From the NCBI RefSeq assembly GCF_010894435.1, contig NZ_JAAIXZ010000011.1, positions 62,001 through 126,000 on the forward strand: 64,000 bases of DNA, in the 5' to 3' direction. Both the position numbers and the translations under genes were made by a program. The notes under the pieces are model-generated. The model was not told the DNA's origin. It worked only from the letters and a program-made list of their open reading frames with translations, and searched no databases. Shown here one piece after another: positions 25,600 through 34,105 of this stretch; the first letter of the stretch is position 1; each line of letters begins with the position of its first letter. This DNA is from Pyxidicoccus trucidator (lineage in GTDB: Bacteria; Myxococcota; Myxococcia; Myxococcales; Myxococcaceae).

Positions 25600-26717
25600 G
25601 TGATGCCACCCACCGGAACCAGCACGTGCTTGAGCACGTAGGCCTTGAGGCGCTGGCGGGTGGCATCCTCCAGGGTGAGGGAAATCTGCGGGTGGACGCG
25701 GGAGCCCACCTCGAAGAGCACCGCCTCCAGCAGCATGCCGTCCTGGGCCACGGCGTACAGGCGGTCCAGGGTGGGGTCTGACGCTTCCGCCTTTCCCTGC
25801 TCCTTCATGCCCTCGTGGACGACGAGCGCGGAGCCCAGGCACTCCAGCTCCTCCACGGAGGAGAAGTGCTCCTCCGTGGAGCCGGTCATCTCCTGGCGGT
25901 GGGACGGCTCTCCCAGCCACAGTGCCTTGCAGTTGGCGAAGGCGAACCAGGCCGGGTCGTGGTTCGGGTCGAACTGGATGGAGATGTCCTCGCCAGCCCG
26001 CTCCGCGTAGCCACGGGGGACGATGGAGTCCTCGCGGATGATGAGCCCCAGCTGCGAGTTGTTGCGGAAGAACTGGCGGATGACGGGGTAGCGCGGGCTG
26101 AGCACCAGGCACCACGCCCAGGCGTCGAGCGCTTCGTCGAAGCGCCCCAGCTTCGCGAGCGCATTGCCCTGGAAGAACCACGAGCGGTGGTCATCCGGGT
26201 TGAGCGCGCTGGCCTTGCGGTAGTGCTCCAGCGCGGTGGGCACGTCGCCAGCGAAGTAGGCCGCGTCCCCGCGGAAGTTCCAGGCCATGTAGCAGTCAGG
26301 GCAGACCTCGGTGGCGCGCGCGTAGAGCTTCCCCGCCTCGTCATAGCGCCTGGCCTGGAAGTGCGGCTCGGCCTCGTCGAGCAGCTTCCGCGCTCCGGCG
26401 TGCTCGGGCCACTCGCGGATGACGCGCTCGCCGCGCTCCACCACCACGCGGGGGAACTCCACGACCTTCACGCGCTGGGGCCACAGCGGCTCCGCCCAGC
26501 CTCCCGGCGGCGAGTCCTTGCCCTCGACGCGGTAGGAGACCTTCGACGCCTCCAGGCGCTTCACGATTTCCGCGGGGGAGAGGAACTCCGGCTGCCCGGG
26601 CCCCGAGGCAGAGGCGGGCGTCTCCGTCGCTTCCGTCCCCTTCGTGGCCGCGGGCTTCGGCGTGGAGGCACAACCCAGGAAGAGCGCACAGCCGATGGCG
26701 ATGAGTGAGCGATTCAA
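25593..26717 (-). CDS. TPR-repeat lipoprotein
   Basis: A 374-residue predicted lipoprotein if translation starts at the TTG at 26717: NRSLIAIGCALFLGC gives a short signal peptide with the lipobox FLGC. Upstream in-frame codons would add a poor-quality extension. Three TPR units lie at about residues 125-225 (ARRYDEAGKLYARATEVCPD, AGDVPTALEHYRKASALNPD, LGRFDEALDAWAWCLVLSPR). The C-terminal half has no recognised domain. It converges on the tonB-like gene and diverges from a metalloprotease gene. A role as an envelope scaffold is inferred only from TPR content. The exact start is uncertain. Confidence 0.75.
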   Translation of the reverse strand: MNRSLIAIGCALFLGCASTPKPAATKGTEATETPASASGPGQPEFLSPAEIVKRLEASKVSYRVEGKDSPPGGWAEPLWPQRVKVVEFPRVVVERGERVIREWPEHAGARKLLDEAEPHFQARRYDEAGKLYARATEVCPDCYMAWNFRGDAAYFAGDVPTALEHYRKASALNPDDHRSWFFQGNALAKLGRFDEALDAWAWCLVLSPRYPVIRQFFRNNSQLGLIIREDSIVPRGYAERAGEDISIQFDPNHDPAWFAFANCKALWLGEPSHRQEMTGSTEEHFSSVEELECLGSALVVHEGMKEQGKAEASDPTLDRLYAVAQDGMLLEAVLFEVGSRVHPQISLTLEDATRQRLKAYVLKHVLVPVGGITL

Positions 26718-26826
26718 GAGGGCGTGCCCTTTCGGTGGTGGAGGCGCGGCCAGTCTACGCCCCGGAAGCCGGGTCACCGCGCACCCGAAATGAAAAGACA
26801 TGGCCTGTCGCAGTGCGCCTCGTTTT

Positions 26827-26839
26827 CCGTCAGTGACGG
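26827..26839. promoter_or_regulatory. Palindrome in the divergent lipoprotein/metalloprotease interval
   Basis: CCGTCA-G-TGACGG is a perfect 13-base palindrome between two divergent genes (26718-26891), 53 bases before the metalloprotease ATG. It could be a small operator. No clear -35/-10 pair was fixed. Confidence 0.3.
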
Positions 26840-26891
26840 AGAGTACGGTTCTCTCCGGTTCACGACCGTAACGACACACACAGGAGGGGTC

Positions 26892-27761
26892 ATGCGAATG
26901 CAGTGGATGAAGCGAGGCAGCACGCTGGCACTCGTCGTGGGGGGCCTGATGGCCGGAGGCTGTGGCGGTGAGCTGGAGCCCCTGGCACCAGAAGTCGCCG
27001 AGGCCACCGCCGCATGGTGTGCCACGGAGGTGGCGGACACCGCGGAGCTGGCACGGGTGGACGCGGAGCTGGCGGAGCACGCGGTGAGCGCGATGCGCCT
27101 GCCGGGCTCGGTGCGCGTGCCCACGTACATCCACGTCATCCGCAAGGGGACGGGGACGGCGAACGGGGACGTGCCGGACACGGTGGTGCGCGCGCAGTTC
27201 GAGGTGCTTCGCAGTGCGTTCAGCGGCACGCCCTTCGCCCTCGAGCTGACGGCCATCACCCGGACCACGAACCTCACCTGGTACACGATGTCCCCGGGCA
27301 GCTCGGCGGAGCGGACGGCGAAGACCGCGCTGCGCCGGGGCGGCAAGGAGTCGCTCAACCTGTACCTCGCGAATCCCGGAGGCGGGCTGCTCGGCTGGGC
27401 GACGTTCCCCTGGAGCTACACCTCCAGCCCGGTGAACGACGGCGTGGTGATGCTGAACTCGACGGTGCCGGGCGGCACGACGGCGCCCTTCAACGAAGGG
27501 GACAGCGCCGTGCACGAGGTGGGGCACTGGCTGGGCCTGAATCACACGAACCAGGGCTGCTCGTTGGATGACGGCGTGGCGGACACGCCGAGGGCCAGCG
27601 GCTCCTCCTTCGCCTGCACCGATGGACTGGACACGTGCCCGGCCGACCCCGGACCGGACCCCATCCACAACTACATGAGCTACACGGACGACCGCTGCAT
27701 GTTCGAGTTCACGCCCGGCCAGTCCGCTCGCATGGACAGCATGGCGCTCACCTACCGCTGA
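26892..27761 (+). CDS. Secreted zinc metalloprotease, M43-like
   Basis: A 289-residue lipoprotein-type exported protease (signal ending LMAGGC). The zinc site is HEVGHWLGLNH, the extended HExxHxxGxxH motif of metzincins, followed by a Cys-rich stretch and the Met-turn NYMSYTDDRC. This layout fits the M43/pappalysin (cytophagalysin) family. AGGAGGGG is directly upstream of the ATG. The N-terminal ~75 residues are a probable propeptide. Likely used outside the cell in predation or nutrient release, as inferred from lifestyle. A strong GC hairpin follows the stop. Confidence 0.9.
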   Translation: MRMQWMKRGSTLALVVGGLMAGGCGGELEPLAPEVAEATAAWCATEVADTAELARVDAELAEHAVSAMRLPGSVRVPTYIHVIRKGTGTANGDVPDTVVRAQFEVLRSAFSGTPFALELTAITRTTNLTWYTMSPGSSAERTAKTALRRGGKESLNLYLANPGGGLLGWATFPWSYTSSPVNDGVVMLNSTVPGGTTAPFNEGDSAVHEVGHWLGLNHTNQGCSLDDGVADTPRASGSSFACTDGLDTCPADPGPDPIHNYMSYTDDRCMFEFTPGQSARMDSMALTYR

Positions 27762-27781
27762 ACCACGCGGCGGGAAGTCGA

Positions 27782-27811
27782 GGGCGGGCGGGCCTCCGTG
27801 CCCGCCTGCCC
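27782..27811 (+). terminator. 12-bp GC stem after the metalloprotease gene
   Basis: GGGCGGGCGGGC and GCCCGCCTGCCC pair over 12 positions (one G-U) around a 6-base loop, 20 bases after the stop. The rest of 27812-28050 holds a second copy of the GCCCGCCTGCCCGT segment near 27855 but no gene. Confidence 0.5.
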
Positions 27812-28050
27812 GTGGGGCTCGGAGGTACTGTCGCCCTGGGGCTGAGTCCCAGGCCCGCCTGCCCGTTGGGCACCTCGGTGGCGTCCTCCTTCGGGCGGAT
27901 GGGGGCCCCTGGGTGCGTGGAAAGACTCGCACGAGGGGGACACCTTCGTTAGTAGCGGGACGCCGCACCGGGCCAGGGTCGCGGTACCAAGGCACACGGG
28001 CGGGCCTCTCTGGCCGGGGGCCGGCCGGCCTCGGGTTCCCGGCATGGACG

Positions 28051-29538
28051 ATGTCGAGCACCTGGTACGACGCGGTGGTGGTAGGCGCGGGCTTCGGCGG
28101 GCTTGCCACGGCGCTGGAGCTGACGCGGCGAGGCGCTCGCGTGGCGCTGTGCGAGACGCTGAACTACCCCGGCGGCTGCGCCAGCACCTTCCGGCGAGAG
28201 GGCCATGCCTTCGAGGCCGGGGCCACGCTGTTCTCCGGCTTCGAGCCGCACCAGCTCTTCGGGCGGTGGATTCGCGAGCACGGCATGGCCGTGACGGTGG
28301 ACTGGCTGGACCCGGTGGTGGAGCTGCGCACGCCGGAGCTGCGGCTGCCCGTGTTCCGGGACAAGGCCCGCTTCATCGAGTCGCTGTGCGCCCTGCCCGG
28401 TGCGCCCGTCGCCGGAATCCGGCGCCTGTTCGCGTTGCAGGCACAGGTGGCCGAGGCGCTGTGGCCGCTGTTCGATGACCCGGCGCTGCTACCGCCGCTG
28501 GATGTGAAGGCGCTGCTGCGCCACTCGGGACGGGTGCTCCGGTACGCCCCGCTGTTGCGGTGGATGGGGCGGCCCCTGGGCGCGGTGCTGGAGCACCTGG
28601 GGCTCGCCGGCTTCGCTCCGCTGCGCACGTACCTGGATGCGCTCTGTCAAATCACCGTGCAGTGCAGCGCGGCGGAGGCGGAGGCACCGTTCGCCCTGGC
28701 GGCCATGGACTACTACTGGCGTGGCACGGGGCATGTGCGGGGTGGCATCGGGAAGCTGGCGGAGGCGATGGCGAGAGCCGTGGAGGCGCGCGGCGGAACG
28801 GTGCTGCTGGCCAACCGGGTGAAGGGCGTTGCCCGGGTGTCCGGAGGCTGGAGCGTGGCGACGCGGAAGGGCGAGCTGCTGGCGCGGCACGTCGTGGCCA
28901 ACCTGCTGCCGAGGGGCGTGACACGGCTGCTGGGAATGCCACCCGAACAGCTCCCCGGGCTGGGAGCGATGTCCGAGCGCATCGAGGAGGGCTGGGGCGC
29001 GGCGATGCTGTACCTCGTGGTGAAGGCGCCGGAGCACGGGGACGGCAGCGCGCACCACCTGGAGCTGGTGAAGGACACGGGCGCGCCCTTCATCGAAGGC
29101 AACCACCTGTTCATGTCCATCAGCGGCGCGAAGGACGAGGGCCGCGCGCCCGAGGGTCACCGCACGGTGACGGTGTCCACGCACGTGCCGCTGAAGACGC
29201 TGGCGGGCATGTCCGCGGAGGAACAGGCGCCGTACATGCGCTGCATCCAGGAGCGCATGCACCAGGGCCTGGAGCAGCTCGCGCCCGAGTGGATGGCGGG
29301 CCTCACGCACACGATGACGGCGTCACCGCGCACGTATCAGCGCTTCACGCAGCGGGAGGGCGGCGCGGTGGGCGGAGTGCCCCGGCGCGCGGGGCTGGGG
29401 AACTACCGGAACCTGGGCCCCATGCAGGTGATGGACGGGCTGTGGCTCGTGGGTGACTCGGTGTTCCCCGGGCAGAGCACGCTGGCCACGGCGGTGGGCG
29501 GCGTGCGCACGGCGGCAAGCATCGCCTCCCGGAGCTGA
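28051..29538 (+). CDS. CrtI/CRTISO-like FAD-dependent oxidoreductase
   Basis: A 495-residue flavoprotein of the phytoene desaturase/carotenoid isomerase/retinol saturase group. The N-terminal dinucleotide motif is AVVVGAGFGGLATALEL with the following acidic residue in CETLNYPGGCASTF, and the C-terminal FAD motif reads LWLVGDSVFPGQSTLATAVG. The ATG at 28051 gives the typical short lead into the Rossmann motif. No other carotenoid gene is nearby, so a carotenoid substrate is not assured; other polyprenoid or fatty substrates are possible. It stands alone at the edge of a decayed region. Confidence 0.85.
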   Translation: MSSTWYDAVVVGAGFGGLATALELTRRGARVALCETLNYPGGCASTFRREGHAFEAGATLFSGFEPHQLFGRWIREHGMAVTVDWLDPVVELRTPELRLPVFRDKARFIESLCALPGAPVAGIRRLFALQAQVAEALWPLFDDPALLPPLDVKALLRHSGRVLRYAPLLRWMGRPLGAVLEHLGLAGFAPLRTYLDALCQITVQCSAAEAEAPFALAAMDYYWRGTGHVRGGIGKLAEAMARAVEARGGTVLLANRVKGVARVSGGWSVATRKGELLARHVVANLLPRGVTRLLGMPPEQLPGLGAMSERIEEGWGAAMLYLVVKAPEHGDGSAHHLELVKDTGAPFIEGNHLFMSISGAKDEGRAPEGHRTVTVSTHVPLKTLAGMSAEEQAPYMRCIQERMHQGLEQLAPEWMAGLTHTMTASPRTYQRFTQREGGAVGGVPRRAGLGNYRNLGPMQVMDGLWLVGDSVFPGQSTLATAVGGVRTAASIASRS

Positions 29539-29661
29539 AGCCTCACTCCAACCCCTTCGCCTGGACGGTGGAAGCAGTGTCCACTCGACGGACTCGTTCA
29601 ACAGGCCGCGCGCACCTGCGTGTTCATGGCCATACCTGACTCAGACCTGGTAGGCCATGCC

Positions 29662-29930
29662 CTATCTGACCGGCACTTTGCGAGTAGTGATACCCCAGCC
29701 GCCTTCAGGCTTCATCTTGATGAGTTGGTCGACAATCCGGTCGATCAGGAACATCTGCGTCGTGTTCCCGAACAACCCGCTCCGCGCCGTCAGTCGAACG
29801 CCAGACGGTTCCGGCCATCGACAGGGTCGTACAAATAGTGCCGGTCGTCAGGACAACGATGTTTTCGGGGGTCTCACGAGCGTTGAAGTCGATCAACTGG
29901 GCGCAGGGTCGCGCCTACTACTGGACGGCC
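29662..29930 (-). pseudogene. Frameshifted C-terminal gene remnant, unknown family
   Basis: Three reading frames on the minus strand join into one protein-like tail: AQLIDFNARETPENIVVLT in one frame, DRHYLYDPVDGRNRLAFD in the second, then LTARSGLFGNTTQMFLIDRI and further sequence ending TTRKVPVR at a TAG (29664-29662) in the third. One missing base near 'ctgacgaccgg' and one near 'gttcgactgacg' would restore a single frame. It follows the intact unknown gene by a few bases, suggesting a former operon. Family not recognised. The interval 29539-29661 shows nothing else. Confidence 0.55.
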
Positions 29931-29936
29931 GGGTCA

Positions 29937-30689
29937 TCAGTCGGACGTCACGATCTCGAACCCGGCGAGGAGCGCCACGCCGCCGCCGAGACCCGCGCCG
30001 ATCGAGTAGGAAAACCCTTCGTACTTCAGCTTGTCGTCGGCGCTGAAGAAGATGTTGAATCCGAGGCCGGCCCCGACGTGAAGACCGACGTGGGCGCCCC
30101 AGAACTCGCCTTTCAGCTCGTGTGGAAAGGCCAGCTTCGCGCCGATCGAGATCGCGGCCGCTTCCCACTCGATGACCACTCCAACGGATGCCTCGGCGCC
30201 GGAGAACCATTTCACCTTGCTGCCCTCGTGCAGCGGGAGCGCCACGCCCGTGATCCCGCCGATGCCGGCGCCGACCTTGGCGCCCGACACGATCCCTATC
30301 TGCAGGGTGTTGTGCCCCCCCGGGGCCTTGGATCCGAGGCGCTGCTGAAGATTGCTCACGAGGCGCGGATCCGCCTGGCCCGCCTGGATCATGCGCTGTG
30401 TCTGCCCGATGAGTTCACTTCCCGCCAGCCCGGCGACGGCGCCGGAGAACTGGGCGAAGGTGTCGCCGTTGCGCGCGGACTCCTCGGCGAAGCGAGCCCA
30501 GATCCTCGCCCCCTGGAAGATATCGGGAAACTTCGGGATCTGCGGACCGCCGGCGCCGCCTCTCAGCGGCCTCGGGCCGACCATGTCGGCGCGCATCTGG
30601 GCGAGCACCGCGGCGCTCCGAATGGCATCCGCCGTCTGGTTCTGGAATCGTTCGACGTCGTGCTGCGAGAGGAGAGTCTGTTCGCTCAT
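29937..30689 (-). CDS. Unknown protein with Gly-rich beta C-terminal half
   Basis: A 250-residue protein with GGAGG 5 bases before the ATG, so it is probably translated. The N-terminal ~115 residues are helical (HDVERFQNQTADAIRS onward). The rest alternates hydrophobic and Gly residues (VGAGIGGITGVALPL, VGLHVGAGLGFNIFFS, SYSIGAGLGGGVALLAG), as in a beta-barrel or membrane-inserting sheet, but there is no signal peptide. It lies between two frameshifted remnants on the same strand, and its third codon positions are less G/C-biased than its neighbours, suggesting a horizontally acquired, partly decayed cassette. No function assigned. Confidence 0.65.
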   Translation of the reverse strand: MSEQTLLSQHDVERFQNQTADAIRSAAVLAQMRADMVGPRPLRGGAGGPQIPKFPDIFQGARIWARFAEESARNGDTFAQFSGAVAGLAGSELIGQTQRMIQAGQADPRLVSNLQQRLGSKAPGGHNTLQIGIVSGAKVGAGIGGITGVALPLHEGSKVKWFSGAEASVGVVIEWEAAAISIGAKLAFPHELKGEFWGAHVGLHVGAGLGFNIFFSADDKLKYEGFSYSIGAGLGGGVALLAGFEIVTSD

Positions 30690-30697
30690 AGTGCCTC

Positions 30698-30930
30698 CTA
30701 TACGCTGGTGACTTCGAGGCCCTCAGGCGGTTGCCTGGGAACCACGTTCACCCAGCAGCAAGTGACGTACCAGGATGAACCTCGGGGCGGTTCGAGAAGG
30801 CATCCCCTGGCATGACCTGCGCGCCCCGCACAACTGCGTCTTCGATGGACGCAATCGCGTTCAAAGGAAACGCGTTCCCGATTGGCAGCCACATCGTCAG
30901 TACGCGTACTCCCATTGGGCTTGCCCCGGT
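30698..30930 (-). pseudogene. Frameshifted small-gene remnant
   Basis: On the minus strand MGVRVLTMWLPIGNAFPLN followed by AIASIEDAVV (start 30915) resembles the opening of DUF6232-type proteins. It runs out of frame, and another frame continues SSWYVTCCWVNVVPRQPPEG to a TAG at 30700-30698, 9 bases before the next gene's ATG. The two pieces cannot be joined without a frame change. The DUF6232 resemblance is a weak recollection of pattern. The interval 30931-31101 has no supported gene. Confidence 0.4.
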
Positions 30931-31101
30931 TTCGTGGCTCTCCCGCACTTGATGGGGTCCGTGAGCGAGGAAGCAGGCGGGGTCGGCAGGATGCCGCCGC
31001 AGCGAGGTAAGCGCCCGGTCCAGCCCAGGGTGCCGAGGAGCGTGGAGCGTGGCAGGTAGGGGGCGTGAATGACGGCGCGTCGACGAGCCTATCGCTGCTG
31101 A

Positions 31102-31140
31102 GAGCGCTGGGCCCTCATCGAGTACATGAAGACGCTCTGA
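31102..31140 (+). pseudogene. Possible 12-codon C-terminal remnant (cytochrome c-like tail)
   Basis: Between two in-frame stops the plus strand reads ERWALIEYMKTL then TGA. Endings of the type 'RWA.I.Y..TL' are common at the C terminus of cytochrome c domains. The piece is immediately upstream of a strong terminator that has no intact gene to serve. Very short, so this is a suggestion only. Confidence 0.25.
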
Positions 31141-31162
31141 GCCGTCCCCGCTGCTCCACCCC

Positions 31163-31199
31163 AAAGCCCAGCAAGCTCAACGGCTTGCTGGGCTTTTCC
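31163..31199. terminator. Strong rho-independent terminator, no intact gene in front
   Basis: AAAGCCCAGCAAGC (31163-31176) and GCTTGCTGGGCTTT (31183-31196) form a perfect 14-bp stem with a 6-base loop, followed by T and preceded by A residues, so it could work on both strands. It is the most classical terminator in the window and stands downstream of decayed sequence. Confidence 0.85.
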
Positions 31200-31440
31200 A
31201 CGTCCGGCGCCGGGGCGGGCCCGCCATGACCGGCCCAGTCCCGCGTTCCGAGAAAATGTGGTTTTTAACGAAGAGTCCGGGGCCCTCCCGTTCATGGGGT
31301 GCGCAAGGCATCAAGGGGGAGGAGGGGGACACCGGAGCCGTCTGGAACAGGTCCACGCTGGCCGTGCCCGAGGGCCGGCCGGACGCGGCGTTCCCTTGAA
31401 AGCCTCGCAACGCTGTCTGTCCTCATGCGGGGTGAATACA

Positions 31441-32046
31441 GTGACAGCCAAAAACAACAATCCAGACAGTCAATATCCAGCGGAGGAGCGCGCGGAGGCT
31501 GGCATTGCCAGTCAGCAGCCGGCGCTGCTCATCGCGGGGCTGTACCGGCGCTTCGGGGGGGGCGTCTACCGGCGGGCCATGTTCCTGCTGAAGGACGCCG
31601 ACGACGCGCGCGACGTGACGCAGGACACCTTCGTCGCGCTGGTGGAGCAATTGGCGCCCATGCGCTCGCCCCGGGAGTCGGCGTCGCTGCTGTACCAGAT
31701 GGCCACGAGCCTGGCCATCGACCGGCTGCGCCACCGGGCCCGCTGGTTCGGCCCCGAGGGAAAACCCGAGCCGGAGGCGCACCCGGTGGAGTCCTCGCAG
31801 GAGGGAGGCGCCAGGCGCATCGAGGCGGCGAAGGACCTCTCGCTGCTCACCCGCGGCGAGTGCCCGCGCACCCTCCAGGTGGCGGTGCTCCACTTCGTGG
31901 AGGGGCAGACGCTGACGGAAGTGGGGGAAGGGCTGGACCTGTCACGCAAGACGGTGCACCGGCTGCTGGAGCGCTTCGTGAGCCGGGCCCGCAAACGCAG
32001 CACACGGCTTGTAAGGGGAAGCCCTTACGACACGGCTGGGCAATGA
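31441..32046 (+). CDS. ECF-type RNA polymerase sigma factor
   Basis: A 201-residue sigma-70-family factor of ECF type. Region 2 is seen as VYRRAMFLLKDADDARDVTQ and the following helix (LLYQMATSLAIDRLRHRARW), and region 4 as LQVAVLHFVEGQTLTEVGEG with the recognition helix LSRKTVHRLLERF. The GTG at 31441 is chosen because the upstream in-frame sequence codes poorly, although its ribosome-binding site (GCGGGG) is weak. No anti-sigma gene follows; the next gene, 90 bases on, encodes a VWA lipoprotein. Target genes unknown. Confidence 0.87.
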   Translation: MTAKNNNPDSQYPAEERAEAGIASQQPALLIAGLYRRFGGGVYRRAMFLLKDADDARDVTQDTFVALVEQLAPMRSPRESASLLYQMATSLAIDRLRHRARWFGPEGKPEPEAHPVESSQEGGARRIEAAKDLSLLTRGECPRTLQVAVLHFVEGQTLTEVGEGLDLSRKTVHRLLERFVSRARKRSTRLVRGSPYDTAGQ

Positions 32047-32136
32047 CTGTCGAAAAGAAAAATGTCCCGAATTGCTGACGCCAGACGCTTTATCAGCCGC
32101 AGTGCCCCACCCCACCCGCCGTTTGATGGAGCCTCC

Positions 32137-33735
32137 GTGAAGCGCTCGCTCAAGCAATTGCTGATGTGTGCCCTGGCCGTGCCGATGATTTCCGCCTGTG
32201 GCGCCGAAGGAGACGCCGGGGCGGACACCCCGTCCCAGCCGGAGCCGGCGCCCCAGGCCCAGCCCCTGGTGGCCGAGGAGCCCGTGAAGGTCATGGAGGT
32301 GCCCAGCGATGGGTCCCGCACCCAATTGGTCCAGGCGGAGGAGTCCTTCGGCGACCCCCGGGCGGAGCTGGCCCCGGGCGACAAGCTCGGCATGATTCTC
32401 ATCGACCGCTCGGGCTCCATGGGGACGGTCCGCACCAGCACGAGCAACACCCGCTGCGTGGACGCCATCCGGCAGGCGCGCATCGAGCTGGACAAGCTCT
32501 TCGACGAGCAGGGGCGGACCCACGTCGCGGTGTGGAGCTTCCATGGCGCCACCACCACGAAGCACACCAAGGGCTACGTGAGCCGCGCCACCGCCCATGC
32601 GGCCATCAACTCCGTGGAGACCCTCGGCTGTACCACGGAGAACACGCCGCTGGCGGATGCCATGTGCTGGGCCATCGACAACCTGTCGATCCAGGAGGCG
32701 GGCCAGGTCACCAACCTGTACATCGCCACGGACGGCTATGAGAACTCGAGCAACTCGACCCCTTGCATCAAGAACGCGACGGGGGTCAAGCTGCCGTCGG
32801 GTGACCCCCTGACGTCGGGCACCTGGCAGAACGCGGTCTACAACCAGGCGACCACCAAGCTGGTGAAGACGAGCACCAGCTACTGGGTGTCCGCGACGGA
32901 CCTGGAGTTCGCGCCCTCCGGCCAGACGGACTTCACCGCCACCGCCACGTGCAGCGGCGTCGCGGCCTGTGAGGACAAGCTCTTCTCCGCGCTGGCGGCC
33001 GTGTCGGGAGGCGAGTACCGCCGGGCCAAGGACAACAATACGGCCTATCCGTGTTCGAGCTCGACGAGTTGCCCCATGCCCTACACCGGAACGACGGGCA
33101 ACAAGTACACCTTCAGCGTGAGCGGCACCAACAACGCCACCGTCAACACGGCGAACCAGGGCATCTACCTGCTCGCCGGGGAGACCCTCACGGTGGGCAC
33201 CTGCGGCGTCACCGGCGCCTCGGCCACGGGTGACACCTCCATGCGCCTGTTCGGCCTGACGGGCACGGAGGTCGCCGCGAGCGACGACGGCTGCGGGCTC
33301 CTCTCCAAAATCACGTACACCGCGCCCGCGACGGGCACGTACCAGGTCCGCGTCGGCTGCTTCGCCAACAACCCCTGCAGCGGCACGGCGGCCTACACCA
33401 TCAGCGGCGCGTTCAACTACTCGGCGGCGAACACCAGCAACGCCACCGTCAACACGACCAACCGCCCCGTCTATCTGCGCCCGGGTCAGCGCATCCAGGT
33501 CGGCACCTGCACCGTGCCCGGTTCCTCGGGCGTGGGTGACACCTTCCTGCGGCTCTTCGGCAGCACTGGCACGCAGGTGGCCCTGAATGACCAGGCCTGC
33601 GGCAACCTCTCGTATATCTCCTACCTCGTTCCGACCACCGGCGCCGGCCAGTCGGAGGTCCGCGCGGGTTGCTTCTCCAGCCTCTCGTGCTCGGGCACGG
33701 TGAGCTACCTGCTCACCGACTCCAGCGTCCCCTGA
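32137..33735 (+). CDS. VWA-domain lipoprotein with two C-terminal PPC-like repeats
   Basis: A 532-residue lipoprotein: KRSLKQLLMCALAVPMISAC carries the signal and lipobox (ISAC). The start is the GTG at 32137, with GGAG upstream. A Pro/Gln-rich linker leads to a VWA domain with the MIDAS motif LIDRSGSMG (Asp90). The C-terminal ~200 residues are two similar ~95-residue beta domains, starting TGNKYTFSVSGTNNATVNTA and FNYSAANTSNATVNTTNRPV, each with paired Cys, resembling pre-peptidase C-terminal domains. A surface adhesion or assembly role is inferred. The ECF sigma gene just upstream may share regulation. Confidence 0.85.
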   Translation: MKRSLKQLLMCALAVPMISACGAEGDAGADTPSQPEPAPQAQPLVAEEPVKVMEVPSDGSRTQLVQAEESFGDPRAELAPGDKLGMILIDRSGSMGTVRTSTSNTRCVDAIRQARIELDKLFDEQGRTHVAVWSFHGATTTKHTKGYVSRATAHAAINSVETLGCTTENTPLADAMCWAIDNLSIQEAGQVTNLYIATDGYENSSNSTPCIKNATGVKLPSGDPLTSGTWQNAVYNQATTKLVKTSTSYWVSATDLEFAPSGQTDFTATATCSGVAACEDKLFSALAAVSGGEYRRAKDNNTAYPCSSSTSCPMPYTGTTGNKYTFSVSGTNNATVNTANQGIYLLAGETLTVGTCGVTGASATGDTSMRLFGLTGTEVAASDDGCGLLSKITYTAPATGTYQVRVGCFANNPCSGTAAYTISGAFNYSAANTSNATVNTTNRPVYLRPGQRIQVGTCTVPGSSGVGDTFLRLFGSTGTQVALNDQACGNLSYISYLVPTTGAGQSEVRAGCFSSLSCSGTVSYLLTDSSVP

Positions 33736-33775
33736 CGTCGGACGCGGGGGCCTGAGCGCCCCACCTTGCTTCCCC

Positions 33776-33806
33776 GCGCCGCCGAGGGGCACTCCTTCGG
33801 CGGCGC
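33776..33806 (+). terminator. Hairpin after the VWA lipoprotein gene
   Basis: GCGCCGCCGA (33776-33785) pairs with TCGGCGGCGC (33797-33806), 10 bp, with further partial pairing in the 11-base apical segment; 40 bases after the stop. Confidence 0.5.
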
Positions 33807-33817
33807 TGGAGGCCGAG

Positions 33818-34045
33818 ATGCTGGCCACGGCGGAAGCGGACCTGGGCTCCTGTGCGACCTGGTCCGAGTGGTACTTCGCGAGCCCCTTGGGCATTCCCGG
33901 AAGGAAGGACGCCCCCTCAAAGGAGTCCCTGCGCAAGCGCAAGGGCTCCGGGGTGAAGCTCCTGAGCCTCAAGTCCATCAACGACGTCCTGACCGTGCTG
34001 CACAAGTTGCTCGCACTGGCCCAGGAACAGGAGTACGGGACTTGA
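33818..34045 (+). pseudogene. Truncated tyrosine-integrase fragment
   Basis: A 75-codon frame whose C-terminal part reads LLSLKSINDVLTVLHKLLAL then AQEQEYGT and stops. The pattern 'LS.K.INDVLTVL..LL..AQE' is typical of the core-binding (SAM-like) domain of phage-type tyrosine recombinases ('LSPKTINNVLTVLRRLL'). The catalytic domain is absent: the frame ends inside the adjacent tRNA-like sequence. It looks like one end of a former integrated element whose body was lost. Confidence 0.5.
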
Positions 34046-34105
34046 ACCCGTGCCCTCCGGTGCGACAGGACCGCGCGCCAACCGGCTGAACCAAGACACC
34101 GCTGC
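34031..34105 (-). other. Degenerate tRNA-like sequence (possible attachment scar)
   Basis: On the minus strand a perfect T arm is present (ACGGG, loop TTCAAGT, CCCGT) and a D-arm-like GTTCAGCCGGTTGGCGCGC. However, the anticodon region gives only a 4-bp stem with an 8-base loop containing GTC, the 7-bp acceptor stem does not form, and there is no CCA. It is best read as a broken tRNA gene or the tRNA-derived half of an attachment site beside the integrase fragment. Confidence 0.4.

Noticed and set aside
29620..29838. Short plus-strand frames in 29.6-30.8 kb as new small genes
   Set aside because: They are antisense to the frameshifted remnants and the intact minus-strand gene and lack ribosome-binding sites.
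34031..34105. A functional tRNA-Asp (GTC) gene
   Set aside because: Only the T arm is sound; the anticodon loop has 8 bases on a 4-bp stem, and the acceptor stem and CCA are missing.
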